Assembly: GCF_015482775.1 (NCBI RefSeq)
Contig: NZ_CP058214.1
Location: forward strand, 1,240,001-1,304,000
Direction of reading: 5' to 3'
Length of the DNA: 64,000 nt
Source: Kaustia mangrovi
GTDB taxonomy: Bacteria; Pseudomonadota; Alphaproteobacteria; Rhizobiales; Im1
The notes under the pieces were generated by a model. The model made no database searches. It saw nothing but the letters and a program-made list of their open reading frames with translations, and was not told the DNA's origin. The position numbers were made by a program, and so were the translations under genes. Shown in pieces: positions 28,352 through 37,316 of the stretch (the first letter of the stretch is position 1; every line of letters begins with the position of its first letter).

Positions 28352-29650
28352 CTAGCCGATCCCGAGAAGCAGGCGCGGCAGGGCGAGCGACAGGTCCGGC
28401 AGGAACGTCACCAGCAGCAGCACCGGCAGATGCCCGAACACGAGGAGCGCGAGCGTCGGCTTGATGTAGTGCGGCAGCTTCGCCTTGCCGATGCCGCCGG
28501 CCATGAACAGGAGCGGCGCGCAGGGCGGCGTGACATTGCCGAGCCCCAGATTGGTGCCGACAATGGCGGCGAAATGGATCGGATGGAGCCCGAGCTTCAT
28601 GGCAACCGGCCACAGGACGATGGCCGCGACGATGCTGCCCGAGACGTCGTCGACCAGCATGCCGATGAGCAGCAGCACCAGATTGAGGATCAGGAGCGAC
28701 ACCCACGGGCTGTCGCTGAGCCCGGTGAGCACGGTGCCGATCTCCATGGGGATCTGCTCCAGAAGCATGGCCCGGCTCATGATCGACAGCGCGAACAGGA
28801 TCACGATGATCGAGCCGGTGATCCGCGCCGCTGCCACGACCTCCTCCACCACGGCGCCGGCCGTCAGGGTGCGATAGGCAACGAAACCGATCGCCAGCAC
28901 GTAGCCGACCGCCACGGCGGCGGCCTCCGTCGGCGTGAACAGGCCGCTATAGATGCCGCCCAGGATGATCGCCGGCATGAGAAGCGCCCAGAACGCCGCG
29001 GTGAAGCGGGTACCGAGCTCGCGCGCGAAGACCGTCGGGCGGAAGGGCTCGGCCGCCGCTTCCGCAGGGGGCGCGCGGAACCGGTTGAGCAGAATGTAGG
29101 CCGCCGCGATCATCAGCCCCGGCACGAGCGTCGACAGGAACGCCGCCGTCACGGGAATGCCCGTCATGAGCGCGAAGACGATCATGGGGATGCTCGGCGG
29201 GATGAGCTGGGCGAGCACCGACGAGCAGGCCACCAGCGCCACCGCATAGCCCCGGTCGTAGCCGCGCGCGCTCATCCGGTCGATCATCAGGCTGCCGATG
29301 GCGGCGATGGCGGAGGAGCCGCTTCCCGCAATCGCGCCGACCAGCATGCAGGCGAGCACGGTCACCGCGCCGACGCCGCCGCGCACCCGCCCGACAATCG
29401 TGTCGATGAAGGCCAGGATGCGCTCTGCCACGCTGCTCGCATTCATCAGCCGGCCGGCCAGCACGAAGAGGGGAAGCGCCAGAAGCGCGAAGCTGCCGAT
29501 CTGCCAGAAGGCTTGCGGCAGCATGTAGTCGATGCTGCGCCCCGACGCCCAGACGAAGCCCAGCGCGCCGAGGCCGAAGGCGTAGGCGACCGGGACTTCC
29601 AGCAGGATCAGCACGACGATGATGGCCAGGGCCAGGAGGAACAGGGTCAC
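28352..29650 (-). CDS. dctM: TRAP transporter large permease (DctM)
   Basis: A 432-aa DctM-family membrane protein with about 12 hydrophobic segments. The family motifs ALPLFVLAGRLMNASSVAER and GSSAIAAIGSLMIDRM are seen, as is the repeated VGTNLGLGNVTPPCAPLLFM in the second half. It is the sodium-coupled permease of a tripartite transporter. Its GTG start overlaps the dctQ stop by 4 nt (GTGA). Substrate is unknown; C4-dicarboxylates, sialate or other organic acids are possible. Confidence 0.93.
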   Translation of the reverse strand: MTLFLLALAIIVVLILLEVPVAYAFGLGALGFVWASGRSIDYMLPQAFWQIGSFALLALPLFVLAGRLMNASSVAERILAFIDTIVGRVRGGVGAVTVLACMLVGAIAGSGSSAIAAIGSLMIDRMSARGYDRGYAVALVACSSVLAQLIPPSIPMIVFALMTGIPVTAAFLSTLVPGLMIAAAYILLNRFRAPPAEAAAEPFRPTVFARELGTRFTAAFWALLMPAIILGGIYSGLFTPTEAAAVAVGYVLAIGFVAYRTLTAGAVVEEVVAAARITGSIIVILFALSIMSRAMLLEQIPMEIGTVLTGLSDSPWVSLLILNLVLLLIGMLVDDVSGSIVAAIVLWPVAMKLGLHPIHFAAIVGTNLGLGNVTPPCAPLLFMAGGIGKAKLPHYIKPTLALLVFGHLPVLLLVTFLPDLSLALPRLLLGIG

Positions 29651-30120
29651 GATCCGCCCTCCGCGCGCTGCCGGCGCAGCTCGAATACCGTGGCAAGCGC
29701 GAAGCCGCACACCATGGACACCACCCAGAGCCAGGACGGCCAGCCCATATAGGTGCTCGCCCGTCCGGACTGCGCCAGCGTGATCGAATAGCGCACGGCC
29801 AGCACGGTGAAGATCACATTGCCGAGAGAGACGACGGTGAGGTCGATCCGGTCGAGCCACCTGATCTGACCGGGCTTGTTGGCGAGAAGGCTCGCAATGC
29901 CGCCGCGTATATGGTCGCCGTCGAGGCTCGCGCGCGCCATGCCGAGAAAGTAGAACCACACGCCGAACAGGACGGCGATCTCCTCGATCCCCAGAAAGCC
30001 GCCGCCGAGCAGGTAGCGCATGACGATCTGGGCGAGCATCAGAAAGGTCAGGCCGAGCCCCGCCGTCACGATGGCGACATTGAGAGCCGCAAGGCCCGTT
30101 CGCGCGAGATGAGTGGCCAT
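29647..30120 (-). CDS. dctQ: TRAP transporter small permease (DctQ)
   Basis: A 157-aa protein with four transmembrane segments, e.g. GLTFLMLAQIVMRYLLG and WLWVVSMVCGFALATVF. The LGIEEIAVLFGVWFYFLGMA block is characteristic of DctQ. It forms the membrane complex with DctM. It is 86 bp downstream of the binding-protein gene and overlaps dctM, so all three are one operon. Confidence 0.9.
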   Translation of the reverse strand: MATHLARTGLAALNVAIVTAGLGLTFLMLAQIVMRYLLGGGFLGIEEIAVLFGVWFYFLGMARASLDGDHIRGGIASLLANKPGQIRWLDRIDLTVVSLGNVIFTVLAVRYSITLAQSGRASTYMGWPSWLWVVSMVCGFALATVFELRRQRAEGGS

Positions 30121-30205
30121 CTTGTCTTCCGGTTGGAGATGCGCCCCGTCGGGCGCCGTGCGCGGCCCGGCTCCGGGCCGGACCGCGCGTCGGGCATTCC
30201 GGGGG

Positions 30206-31213
30206 TTATTCGCCGGCGGTCGCCTTGCGGATCTTGTCGATGAGGGCGCTGCCCACGCGCTCCTCCATCCACGGCCAGACCTTGTCGCGCGCGAGCTTGC
30301 GGGCGGACGCCATCTCTGCGTCGTCGAGCGTCACGATCTCGATGCCGGCCTCCTCGATCTGGGCCTTCACCTCGTCGCTCTTCTCGCGCGCCTGCTGCCA
30401 GGCGACCTTGAGCGCCTCGTCGCGCGCCTTCAGGATCGCGGTGCGCTCCTCCTCCGCCAGGCCGTCCCACCAGTCCTGATTGACCACCCACACGCCCTGC
30501 TCGAAGGCGTCGTTGGTCAGGATGTAGTTCTCCAGAACGTCGCGCATCTGCCAGATCTCGACCGGCGTGGCATAGGCGCGCCCGTCGACGGTGCCGAGCT
30601 GGAGGGCTGTGTAGAGCTCCGAATAGGGCATCGGCACGGGCGAGAAGCCGAAGGTCTCGAACAGCTCGATGCCGATGGCCACCGGGGCGACGCGCAGCTT
30701 GATGCCCTCGCCGTCCTTCGGGAAATCGACCGGCGCGCGCTCCTCGCCCTTGCGCATGGCAAGGCCGTAGAAATCAACCGGAACGATGCCGAGCAGCTTC
30801 ATGCCGAGGCCGGCATAGATCTCCTCATAGACCTTGAGGAGCTCGCCATCGGCGCCAAGCAGCGTCTCCGCCTCGCCCCAGCTGTCGAAGGCATAGGGCA
30901 GCAAGGTGATGTCGAGCCGCTTGTCGAAGTCCGACGCGGAGAACGTCATGGCCATGGGCAGGGCGCCCTGCATGACCTGCTCGAACAGCGCCGTCCAGTC
31001 GCCGAGATCGCCGCCGGGATGGTATTCCGCCTTGAGCCCGGAGTCCTCCGGCAGCGCCTCCATGAAGGCGCTGGCAACGGTGTGGATGATGTGGTCCTCC
31101 GGCATCGGGGTGGCGAGGATGAAATCCTCCTCCGCCGAGCCGGGTGTCGCGGTCGCGAGCGCGCATGCGGCGATCACGCCCGCGCCAAGAATGCGGCGAG
31201 CAGCCGATAGCAT
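30206..31213 (-). CDS. dctP: TRAP transporter substrate-binding protein (DctP family)
   Basis: A 335-aa periplasmic solute receptor. A signal peptide (RRILGAGVIAACALATATPG) precedes FILATPMPEDHIIHTVASAF. The conserved DctP region is seen in FGFSPVPMPYSELYTALQLG and TVDGRAYATPVEIWQMRDVL, where Arg usually binds the substrate carboxylate. ATG 31213 has AGGAGG upstream. The ligand cannot be predicted. The 263-bp gap before it, after the nrdJ stop, should carry the operon promoter. Confidence 0.9.
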   Translation of the reverse strand: MLSAARRILGAGVIAACALATATPGSAEEDFILATPMPEDHIIHTVASAFMEALPEDSGLKAEYHPGGDLGDWTALFEQVMQGALPMAMTFSASDFDKRLDITLLPYAFDSWGEAETLLGADGELLKVYEEIYAGLGMKLLGIVPVDFYGLAMRKGEERAPVDFPKDGEGIKLRVAPVAIGIELFETFGFSPVPMPYSELYTALQLGTVDGRAYATPVEIWQMRDVLENYILTNDAFEQGVWVVNQDWWDGLAEEERTAILKARDEALKVAWQQAREKSDEVKAQIEEAGIEIVTLDDAEMASARKLARDKVWPWMEERVGSALIDKIRKATAGE

Positions 31214-31476
31214 GGTGTCGTTCCTCCTAAAGCACTGGGTTCTTGTCTTGGCGGGGACCCGCCGCAGTCTGAACGGTTCCGGACGGCCGGGCGCGATGCG
31301 GTCCGCGAAGGCGGGGACGCCTTGCGGCATCGCGCTCAGGGCTCCAACGCGTGGATCGAGCCAGGATGATGGTAGAAACGGGCAGCGTTGCGATACAAGC
31401 CGGCAAACGTTTCAAAATCCAGAACACTTGGAAGAAACCGCCGGCACGCTTGCGGATCGTGGCGGAACGGCGGGCG

Positions 31477-33843
31477 TCAGCCGCATTTCGAGTAGCCGCA
31501 GGACAGGCAGGTCGCGCAACCTTCCTGGAAGACGAGCGAGGCGGAGGCGCAGCGCGGGCATTGTTTGGGCACGCCGGCGGGTGCCGCGACGGGTACGGCC
31601 ATGGCGGCGCTCCGGCGGGCCTCCGGCGACACGTCCAGCCCTCCGCCCTCGCCCGCGACGAGGAAGCCCGTATCGATCATGTGCCGCTCGATCACCCCGC
31701 CGATGGCCGCCAGCAGGCTCGGCACATAGCGCCCGCCCATCCACTGGCCGCCGCGCGGATCGAACACGGCCTTGAGCTCCTCCACCACGAAGGACACGTC
31801 GCCGCCGCGCCGGAACACCGCGGAGATCATGCGGGTCAGCGCCACCGTCCAGGCATAGTGCTCCATGTTCTTGGAGTTGATGAAGATCTCGAAGGGGCGG
31901 CGCCGCCCGTTCTGCACGATGTCGTTGATGGTGATGTAGATGGCGTGATCGGAATCCGGCCATTTGAGCTTGTAGGTGTAGCCCGGCAGCACCTGCTCGC
32001 GCTCCAGAGGCTGCTTCATGTAGACGACGTCCGCCCCGCCCTCCGCCGGGGTCTCCATGGGCGGCGTGGGCGCGTCGAGCGGCAGGCTCGGCTGGCCGGC
32101 CGCCTCTGAACCGGCCTCCTCGGCGTCCTCGAGGCTCAGCACCGCGCCGGTCACCTCGTTCGGACGATAGGTGGTGCACCCCTTCAGTCCCAGCTCGTAG
32201 GCCTCCAGATAGACATCCTTGAAGGCCTCGAAGCCGATATCGGCCGGGCAGTTCACCGTCTTGGAGATGGAGCTGTCCACATGGGGCTGGAGGGCGGCCT
32301 CCATCGCCAGATGGTGGCGCGGCTCGAGCTCCTGCGTCGTCACGAAATAGTCCGGCAACTCCGTCTCCGCGCCGAACCTCTCCCGGAACAGCCGGTAGGC
32401 GTAGTCGGACACCGTTTCCGTGCGGTCCGACCCGTCGGGCAGCAGCACCCGCCGGCGATAGCTGTAGGCGAAGACGGGCTCCACGCCGCTGGAGACATTG
32501 TCGGCAAACAGCGAGATCGTTCCGGTCGGCGCGATGGAGGTCAAAAGCGCGTTGCGGATGCCGTGGCGCGAAATCTCCTCGCGGATATCCGCGTCGAGCC
32601 CCGCCACATGGCCGGAGGCGAGATAGGCGTCGCGGTCGAACAGCGCAAAGGCCCCCTTCTCGCGCGCAAGCGCGACGCTCGCCAGATAGGCCGCCCGTTC
32701 GATGGCCGCCATCCAGCTCTTCGCCTGTGCCGCGGCCGCCTCGCTGCCATAGCGCAGCCGGCACATGATGAGCGCGTCGGCGAGCCCCGTCACGCCGAGG
32801 CCGATGCGGCGCTTGGACTCCGCCTCCAGGCGCTGGGCCTCAAGCGGAAACCGGGAGATGTCGATCGCGTTGTCCATCATCCGCACCGCGACGGCCACGA
32901 GCCCGGCGAGCTCGTCCTCGTCGATATGCGCGCCCTCGCCGAAGGGCTCGCGCACGAGCCGGGCCAAGTTCACCGAGCCCAGAAGGCAGGCCCCGTAGGG
33001 CGGCAGGGGCTGCTCGCCGCAGGGATTGGTCGCCCCGATGGTCTCGCAATAGGCGAGATTGTCGAGCGCGTTGATCCGGTCGATGAAGATCACGCCCGGC
33101 TCGGCATAGTCGTAGGTCGCCCGCATGATCCGGTCCCACAGATCGCGGGCGCGCACCGTCTTGAACACTTCCCCGCCGAAGACGAGCGGCCAGTCCGTAT
33201 CCGCCTTCACCGCCTCCATGAAGGCGTCGGTGACGAGGACGGACAGGTTGAACATGCGCAGCCGGCGCGCATCCTGCTTGGCGGCGATGAAATCCTCGAT
33301 ATCGGGATGGTCGCAGCGCATGGTCCCCATCATGGCGCCGCGGCGCGAGCCCGCCGACATGATGGTCCGGCACATGGCGTCCCACACATCCATGAAGCTC
33401 AAGGGGCCGGAGGCGTCCGCGCCGACGCCCTTCACAGGCGCACCCTTCGGCCTGAGCGTGGAGAAGTCGTGCCCGATGCCGCCGCCCTGCTGCATGGTGA
33501 GGGCGGCCTCCTTGAGGTTCTCGAAGATGGAGGCCATGTCGTCTTCGATGACGCCCATGACATAGCAGTTGAAGAGCGTCACCCGACGGCCCGTCCCGGC
33601 GCCCGCCAGGATGCGTCCGGCCGGCAGGAAGCGGTAACCGGCCATCGCCTGCGCGAAGGCGTGCGACCAGCGTTCGCGCTCGCCCTCGCTTTCCGGCTCG
33701 GCCAGCGCGCGGGCCACGCGCGCCCAGCTTGCCTCGACGGTCTCGTCGACCGGCGTGCCGTCCGCCTGCTTGAAGCGGTATTTCATGTCCCAGATCTCAT
33801 GGGCGATCGGGGACAGTGTCTCCTCGGGGCTGTCGCTTGTCAT
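31477..33843 (-). CDS. nrdJ: Adenosylcobalamin-dependent (class II) ribonucleotide reductase
   Basis: A 788-aa NrdJ that makes deoxyribonucleotides with adenosylcobalamin as radical source, usable with or without oxygen. The catalytic loop ATNPCGEQPLPPYGACLLGS and the radical-loop NCYVMGVIEDDMASI are conserved, as is the finger-loop region SIAPTGTISLFADNVSSGVE. The C-terminal Cys cluster (CPRCASASLVFQEGCATCLS) is the redox or zinc tail. No cobalamin riboswitch was seen upstream. A promoter-like TATACT (33876-33881) lies 33 bp before the start, overlapped upstream by an imperfect SOS-like site. A cobalamin adenosyltransferase is at 49.0 kb. Confidence 0.95.
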   Translation of the reverse strand: MTSDSPEETLSPIAHEIWDMKYRFKQADGTPVDETVEASWARVARALAEPESEGERERWSHAFAQAMAGYRFLPAGRILAGAGTGRRVTLFNCYVMGVIEDDMASIFENLKEAALTMQQGGGIGHDFSTLRPKGAPVKGVGADASGPLSFMDVWDAMCRTIMSAGSRRGAMMGTMRCDHPDIEDFIAAKQDARRLRMFNLSVLVTDAFMEAVKADTDWPLVFGGEVFKTVRARDLWDRIMRATYDYAEPGVIFIDRINALDNLAYCETIGATNPCGEQPLPPYGACLLGSVNLARLVREPFGEGAHIDEDELAGLVAVAVRMMDNAIDISRFPLEAQRLEAESKRRIGLGVTGLADALIMCRLRYGSEAAAAQAKSWMAAIERAAYLASVALAREKGAFALFDRDAYLASGHVAGLDADIREEISRHGIRNALLTSIAPTGTISLFADNVSSGVEPVFAYSYRRRVLLPDGSDRTETVSDYAYRLFRERFGAETELPDYFVTTQELEPRHHLAMEAALQPHVDSSISKTVNCPADIGFEAFKDVYLEAYELGLKGCTTYRPNEVTGAVLSLEDAEEAGSEAAGQPSLPLDAPTPPMETPAEGGADVVYMKQPLEREQVLPGYTYKLKWPDSDHAIYITINDIVQNGRRRPFEIFINSKNMEHYAWTVALTRMISAVFRRGGDVSFVVEELKAVFDPRGGQWMGGRYVPSLLAAIGGVIERHMIDTGFLVAGEGGGLDVSPEARRSAAMAVPVAAPAGVPKQCPRCASASLVFQEGCATCLSCGYSKCG

Positions 33844-33887
33844 CGCAAACGGGACCTTGCAGTCAACGGCCGGTCAGTATAGCCGAT

Positions 33888-33902
33888 GTTCCCCTTTTGT
33901 AC
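33888..33902. promoter_or_regulatory. Imperfect SOS-like box upstream of nrdJ
   Basis: GTTC-CCCTTTT-GTAC matches the GTTC-N7-GTTC LexA consensus at seven of eight half-site bases. It overlaps the -35 region of the predicted nrdJ promoter (-10 TATACT at 33876-33881, read on the minus strand). The mismatch makes LexA control uncertain. Confidence 0.3.
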
Positions 33903-33932
33903 AGGAGCATCGCCGACTCTCTGCCCTTGTAG

Positions 33933-34634
33933 TTAAGATCCCTCCGCCTCGGTGAGAAGGCGGGCGGTCGCCGTCTCGATCCGCTCCTCCAGCTCCGCGG
34001 AGAAGCGGCGGCGGCCCAGATCGGGCGCGATGGGGTCGAGGATCTCCAGAACGATCGTGCCCGGATAGCGCATGAACCTGCGGCGCGGCCAGTACAGGCC
34101 GGAATTGAGCGCGACGGGCACGCACGGCACGCCGAGCCGCAGATAAAGCGCGGCCGCGCCGGGTTTGTAGGCTGGCGCGGCGCCCGGCGCGCGGCGCGTC
34201 CCCTCGGGAAAGATGACGACCTGCCGGCCGTCGTCGAGGGCGGCCTGCGCGGCCGCCATCATGCGCTTGAGCGCGCGCGGGCCGGCATCCCGGTCGACCG
34301 GGATCATGCCGAACTTGCGCGCATACCAGCCGAAGACGGGGATCCATGTGAGCTCGCGCTTCAGGACCACGGCGGGATCGTCGAACACGGTGAGGAGCGC
34401 GAAGGTCTCCCACAGCGACTGGTGCTTGGCCGCCACGAGGATGGGCCCGCCGGGCAGCCGCCCGCGCCCGCGGACCTCCACCGCCGTGCCCGCCAGCACC
34501 TTCAGCCACCAGCCCGAAACGCGCGCCCAGGCCTTCAGGAGCGGCAAGGCGGTGCGCCGCGGCAACGCAAAGGCCGGCAGGCCCGCGATCATGAAGACAA
34601 CGAGATTGAGATAGAAGACGATGTTGAACAGCAC
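33933..34634 (-). CDS. 1-acyl-sn-glycerol-3-phosphate acyltransferase (PlsC family)
   Basis: A 233-aa membrane acyltransferase that adds the second acyl chain to make phosphatidic acid. An N-terminal hydrophobic segment (LFNIVFYLNLVVFMIAGLPA) precedes AAKHQSLWETFAL, the HX4D-type site with Glu in place of Asp, as in many alphaproteobacterial homologs. The substrate motif VVIFPEGTRRAPG follows. GTG at 34634 is chosen, but an upstream start is possible. It is 90 bp downstream of the DUF218 gene. Confidence 0.88.
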   Translation of the reverse strand: MLFNIVFYLNLVVFMIAGLPAFALPRRTALPLLKAWARVSGWWLKVLAGTAVEVRGRGRLPGGPILVAAKHQSLWETFALLTVFDDPAVVLKRELTWIPVFGWYARKFGMIPVDRDAGPRALKRMMAAAQAALDDGRQVVIFPEGTRRAPGAAPAYKPGAAALYLRLGVPCVPVALNSGLYWPRRRFMRYPGTIVLEILDPIAPDLGRRRFSAELEERIETATARLLTEAEGS

Positions 34635-34724
34635 GGACCGCAGGGCGGTCCACAGATCGGCTGGCCGGGGGCTTTGGGGCTGGCGTCTGTCATGGCAGGC
34701 ATGCGGGCGGTCGCCGGGGCGCCG

Positions 34725-35462
34725 CTATTGCGGACTCCCGGCCTGTCCGTCGAGCGGCTTCGGCGACAGCACGAAGGTTCTGGCAAGCGCAGCCAGATAC
34801 TTGCCGTATTCCATCACGAGAATCCGCACGATCTGCGGCTCGGCCGCAATCCGCTGCATGGAAATCGTGACGATCGGATGGAAATGAACCTCGATCTCTT
34901 CGGGCATCTGGCGGGAGAACTCCACCATGCTGCGCGGCATGTGATAGTCGCTGGTCACGACGATCAGGCTCTTGAAGCCATGGGTGCGCGCCCACTCCGC
35001 TGCCTCCGCCGCATTGCCCTCCGTATCGAGCGCAAGCCGGCCGATATCGACGCAGCAATCGAAGATGCTGCCGTCCTCGGCATGGCCGTTCTCGCGCCGG
35101 AGCTCGTCCACGGTCGTGCGTGGATTGACGCCGGATATCAGCAGCCTGCGGGCATTTCCGCGCTCCAGAAGCTGCAACGCCTCCTCGATGCGCGACTGGC
35201 CGCCCGTCAGGACCACGATGCCATCGGCCTCGGGCGCCTCCGCCCCTTCCGCGACCAGGACGCGATTGACGAAGGAGATGAACCCGACGAGCAGCGCGAC
35301 GGCGAGCGCGCTGGCGACGATCAGGCCGATCAGGAGCTGCCGCCGCCTGCGCCGGCGCGGCCTCTGCGGGCCGGACGCCATGGCGTCGTCGGGGCTTCCC
35401 GCCTCGCTCGTGCGGTCGGATCTCGTCGGGGTCTGCCGGTTCAAACAATCCTCGCTGGACAT
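34725..35462 (-). CDS. DUF218 (SanA/YdcF-like) membrane protein
   Basis: A 245-aa protein with a basic N-terminus (RPRRRRRRQLL), one transmembrane segment (LIVASALAVALLVGFISFV) and a periplasmic DUF218 domain. The core motifs ADGIVVLTGGQSRIEEALQL, NTEGNAAEA-like DTEGNAAEAAEWA, and VVTSDYHMPRSMVEF are conserved. DUF218 proteins affect envelope integrity or vancomycin sensitivity in E. coli (SanA) but have no known reaction. It starts 9 bp after ftsX, probably in the ftsEX operon. Confidence 0.85.
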   Translation of the reverse strand: MSSEDCLNRQTPTRSDRTSEAGSPDDAMASGPQRPRRRRRRQLLIGLIVASALAVALLVGFISFVNRVLVAEGAEAPEADGIVVLTGGQSRIEEALQLLERGNARRLLISGVNPRTTVDELRRENGHAEDGSIFDCCVDIGRLALDTEGNAAEAAEWARTHGFKSLIVVTSDYHMPRSMVEFSRQMPEEIEVHFHPIVTISMQRIAAEPQIVRILVMEYGKYLAALARTFVLSPKPLDGQAGSPQ

Positions 35463-35471
35463 CACGGCCCG

Positions 35472-36449
35472 TCAGTAAACATCGTTGAGAATGCGCATGA
35501 CCGTGAACCGCGCGGTTATCAGGCTGATCAGCGTGGCGACCACCGGAACGAGCAGGAACAGGAGATAGCTCGTCGCCGTCAGGTCGACCGGTCCGAAGAT
35601 GAGCGCCCGGGTCGCCTCGGTCAAGCCGCCGGGCACATCGCTCGTGCCCAGAAGGGCGAGAAGCGCCAGCGCGGCCACGCCGACCGCGGTGCCGGCGATG
35701 CCGGCGCGAAGACCGAGCTTGAGGAAGTGCCACTGCACCTGGCCGGCCACGAACCGGTCGCGCGCGCCCACCAGATGGAGCACCTCCACGACGGTCCGGT
35801 TGGCGTCGATGGCCGCGCGCGTCGCAAACGCGATGATCACCATCGCGGTCATGGAAATGAGCGCCAGAACGCCGTACCCGACGAGGCTCAGCGTGCCGGC
35901 CGTTCGCGCAAGCTGGGCCTGCCATTGCCGGTGTGTGTCGAGCGTCGCGCCGGGGACCTGGGTCTCGAGCGCCTCGCCCAGCGCTGCCAGATCGGGCGGA
36001 TTTTCCGTATCGATTTCGACGGCGACGAGCCGGGGAATGGGAAGCTGGTCGAGAACCGCCCCCTTGCCGAGCCACGGCTCCAGAAGAGCCACCGCCCGGT
36101 CGCGCCCGAGAACACGCACGCCGGCCACCCCCTCCGTCGCCTCCAGTATGGCGACGGCGGAGACGATCTGCCGGTCGATATCCTCGCCGTCGGCGGGGCG
36201 GATCTGCACCGTCACCTCCTGGGAGATATCGGTGCTCCACAGGGTCACGGCACGCGAGATCACAAGGACGCCGGCCAGAGCGATGCAGGCCAGGAAGCAC
36301 ATCAGCGCCATGGCGAGCGTGAGCGTGCGGCCCGTGACCGCCTTTTCCGGCATGATGGAGGCCGGCTTTGCGCCACGGCCACCCTGGGCCGTACCGGCCC
36401 TTGCGCGCGGGTCCGCCACGCCGCTGCTGCCTTCGCCTGCAATGCTCAT
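35472..36449 (-). CDS. ftsX: Cell division permease-like protein FtsX
   Basis: A 325-aa FtsX with four transmembrane segments, one near residues 45-67 and three in the C-terminal third. The periplasmic loop between includes AVAILEATEGVAGVRVLGRD. The segment TVVEVLHLVGARDRFVAGQV is the FtsX cytoplasmic coupling region. With FtsE it activates peptidoglycan hydrolases at the septum. Its ATG overlaps the ftsE stop by 4 nt. Confidence 0.92.
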   Translation of the reverse strand: MSIAGEGSSGVADPRARAGTAQGGRGAKPASIMPEKAVTGRTLTLAMALMCFLACIALAGVLVISRAVTLWSTDISQEVTVQIRPADGEDIDRQIVSAVAILEATEGVAGVRVLGRDRAVALLEPWLGKGAVLDQLPIPRLVAVEIDTENPPDLAALGEALETQVPGATLDTHRQWQAQLARTAGTLSLVGYGVLALISMTAMVIIAFATRAAIDANRTVVEVLHLVGARDRFVAGQVQWHFLKLGLRAGIAGTAVGVAALALLALLGTSDVPGGLTEATRALIFGPVDLTATSYLLFLLVPVVATLISLITARFTVMRILNDVY

Positions 36450-37105
36450 CCGGCCTCGCTGAGCTCGCCATTGTGAAGTTTGAGGGTCGGCGCGCCGACA
36501 TCCGTCATGAGGGCGGGATCGTGGGTCGCCACGACCACCGTCGTCCCGAGGCGGTTCAGCTCCACGAACAGCCGCAGCAGGCGCCGGGCGAGCGCGGGGT
36601 CCACATTGCCGGTGGGTTCGTCGGCGAGCAGCAGCTCCGGCTGGCCGATCACCGCGCGCGCAATGGCGGCGCGCTGCTTCTCACCGCCCGACAGGACCGG
36701 CGGGAAGGCGGAGGCGCGCTCGGCCAGGCCCACCCAGTCGAGCAGCTCCATGACATTGTCGCGATACCGGTCCGGGCGCTCGCCGCGCACCCTGAGGGGC
36801 AGCGCCACATTGTCGAATGTGGACAGGTGGTCGAGCAGGCGGAAATCCTGGAACACGACACCGATGCGGCGGCGCAGCTCCGGCAGCTGCCGCCGGCTCA
36901 CGACGGAAACGTCGTGGCCGAACAGCGTGATCAGCCCGCGCGTCGGACTCATGGCCAGGAACAGGAGGCGCAGGAGCGAGGTCTTCCCCGCACCCGACGG
37001 CCCGGTGAGGAAATGGAACGTCCCGTTCTCCAGCTCGAAGCTCACATCGCGCAGGATCTCCGGGCCGCTGCCGTAACGCAGACCGACATTTTCAAAACGG
37101 ATCAC
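36446..37105 (-). CDS. ftsE: Cell division ATP-binding protein FtsE
   Basis: A 219-aa ABC ATPase. Walker A is GPSGAGKTSLLRLL, the signature VLSGGEKQRAAIARA, and Walker B LLLADEPTGNVDP; the H-loop is VATHDP. The early FENVGLRYGSGPEIL is typical of FtsE. The GTG start at 37105 has GAGGG upstream. It is co-transcribed with ftsX and divergent from the DUF4396 gene. Confidence 0.94.
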   Translation of the reverse strand: MIRFENVGLRYGSGPEILRDVSFELENGTFHFLTGPSGAGKTSLLRLLFLAMSPTRGLITLFGHDVSVVSRRQLPELRRRIGVVFQDFRLLDHLSTFDNVALPLRVRGERPDRYRDNVMELLDWVGLAERASAFPPVLSGGEKQRAAIARAVIGQPELLLADEPTGNVDPALARRLLRLFVELNRLGTTVVVATHDPALMTDVGAPTLKLHNGELSEAG

Positions 37106-37316
37106 CGGTCGCCCTCTACGTCGAAATTCGTCATTGCGCGGAACGTTGCTCGAATCACCCCCCGCGAACACCACCCGATCATAATCGCCGCCCCGGTCCG
37201 TGCAATCGGCTTGGCTCATTCGCCGCAACGGGCCCCTCGCTCCGATCCCGCGCCGCAAGCGAGGGAACGTCCTGCCCGCCACATGCATTGTCTTCCCAAG
37301 GCAAAGGAGGACAATC

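Noticed and set aside
31214-31476. Small gene between nrdJ and dctP
   Set aside because: Short frames lack ribosome sites and protein character; the stretch is best seen as the dctP promoter region.
33844-33932. Cobalamin riboswitch upstream of nrdJ
   Set aside because: The gap is only about 90 bp and shows no B12-box-like sequence, too short for the aptamer.
34422-36476. Long plus-strand ORF opposite plsC-like, DUF218 and ftsX
   Set aside because: It spans three well-supported genes on the other strand and shows no family features.
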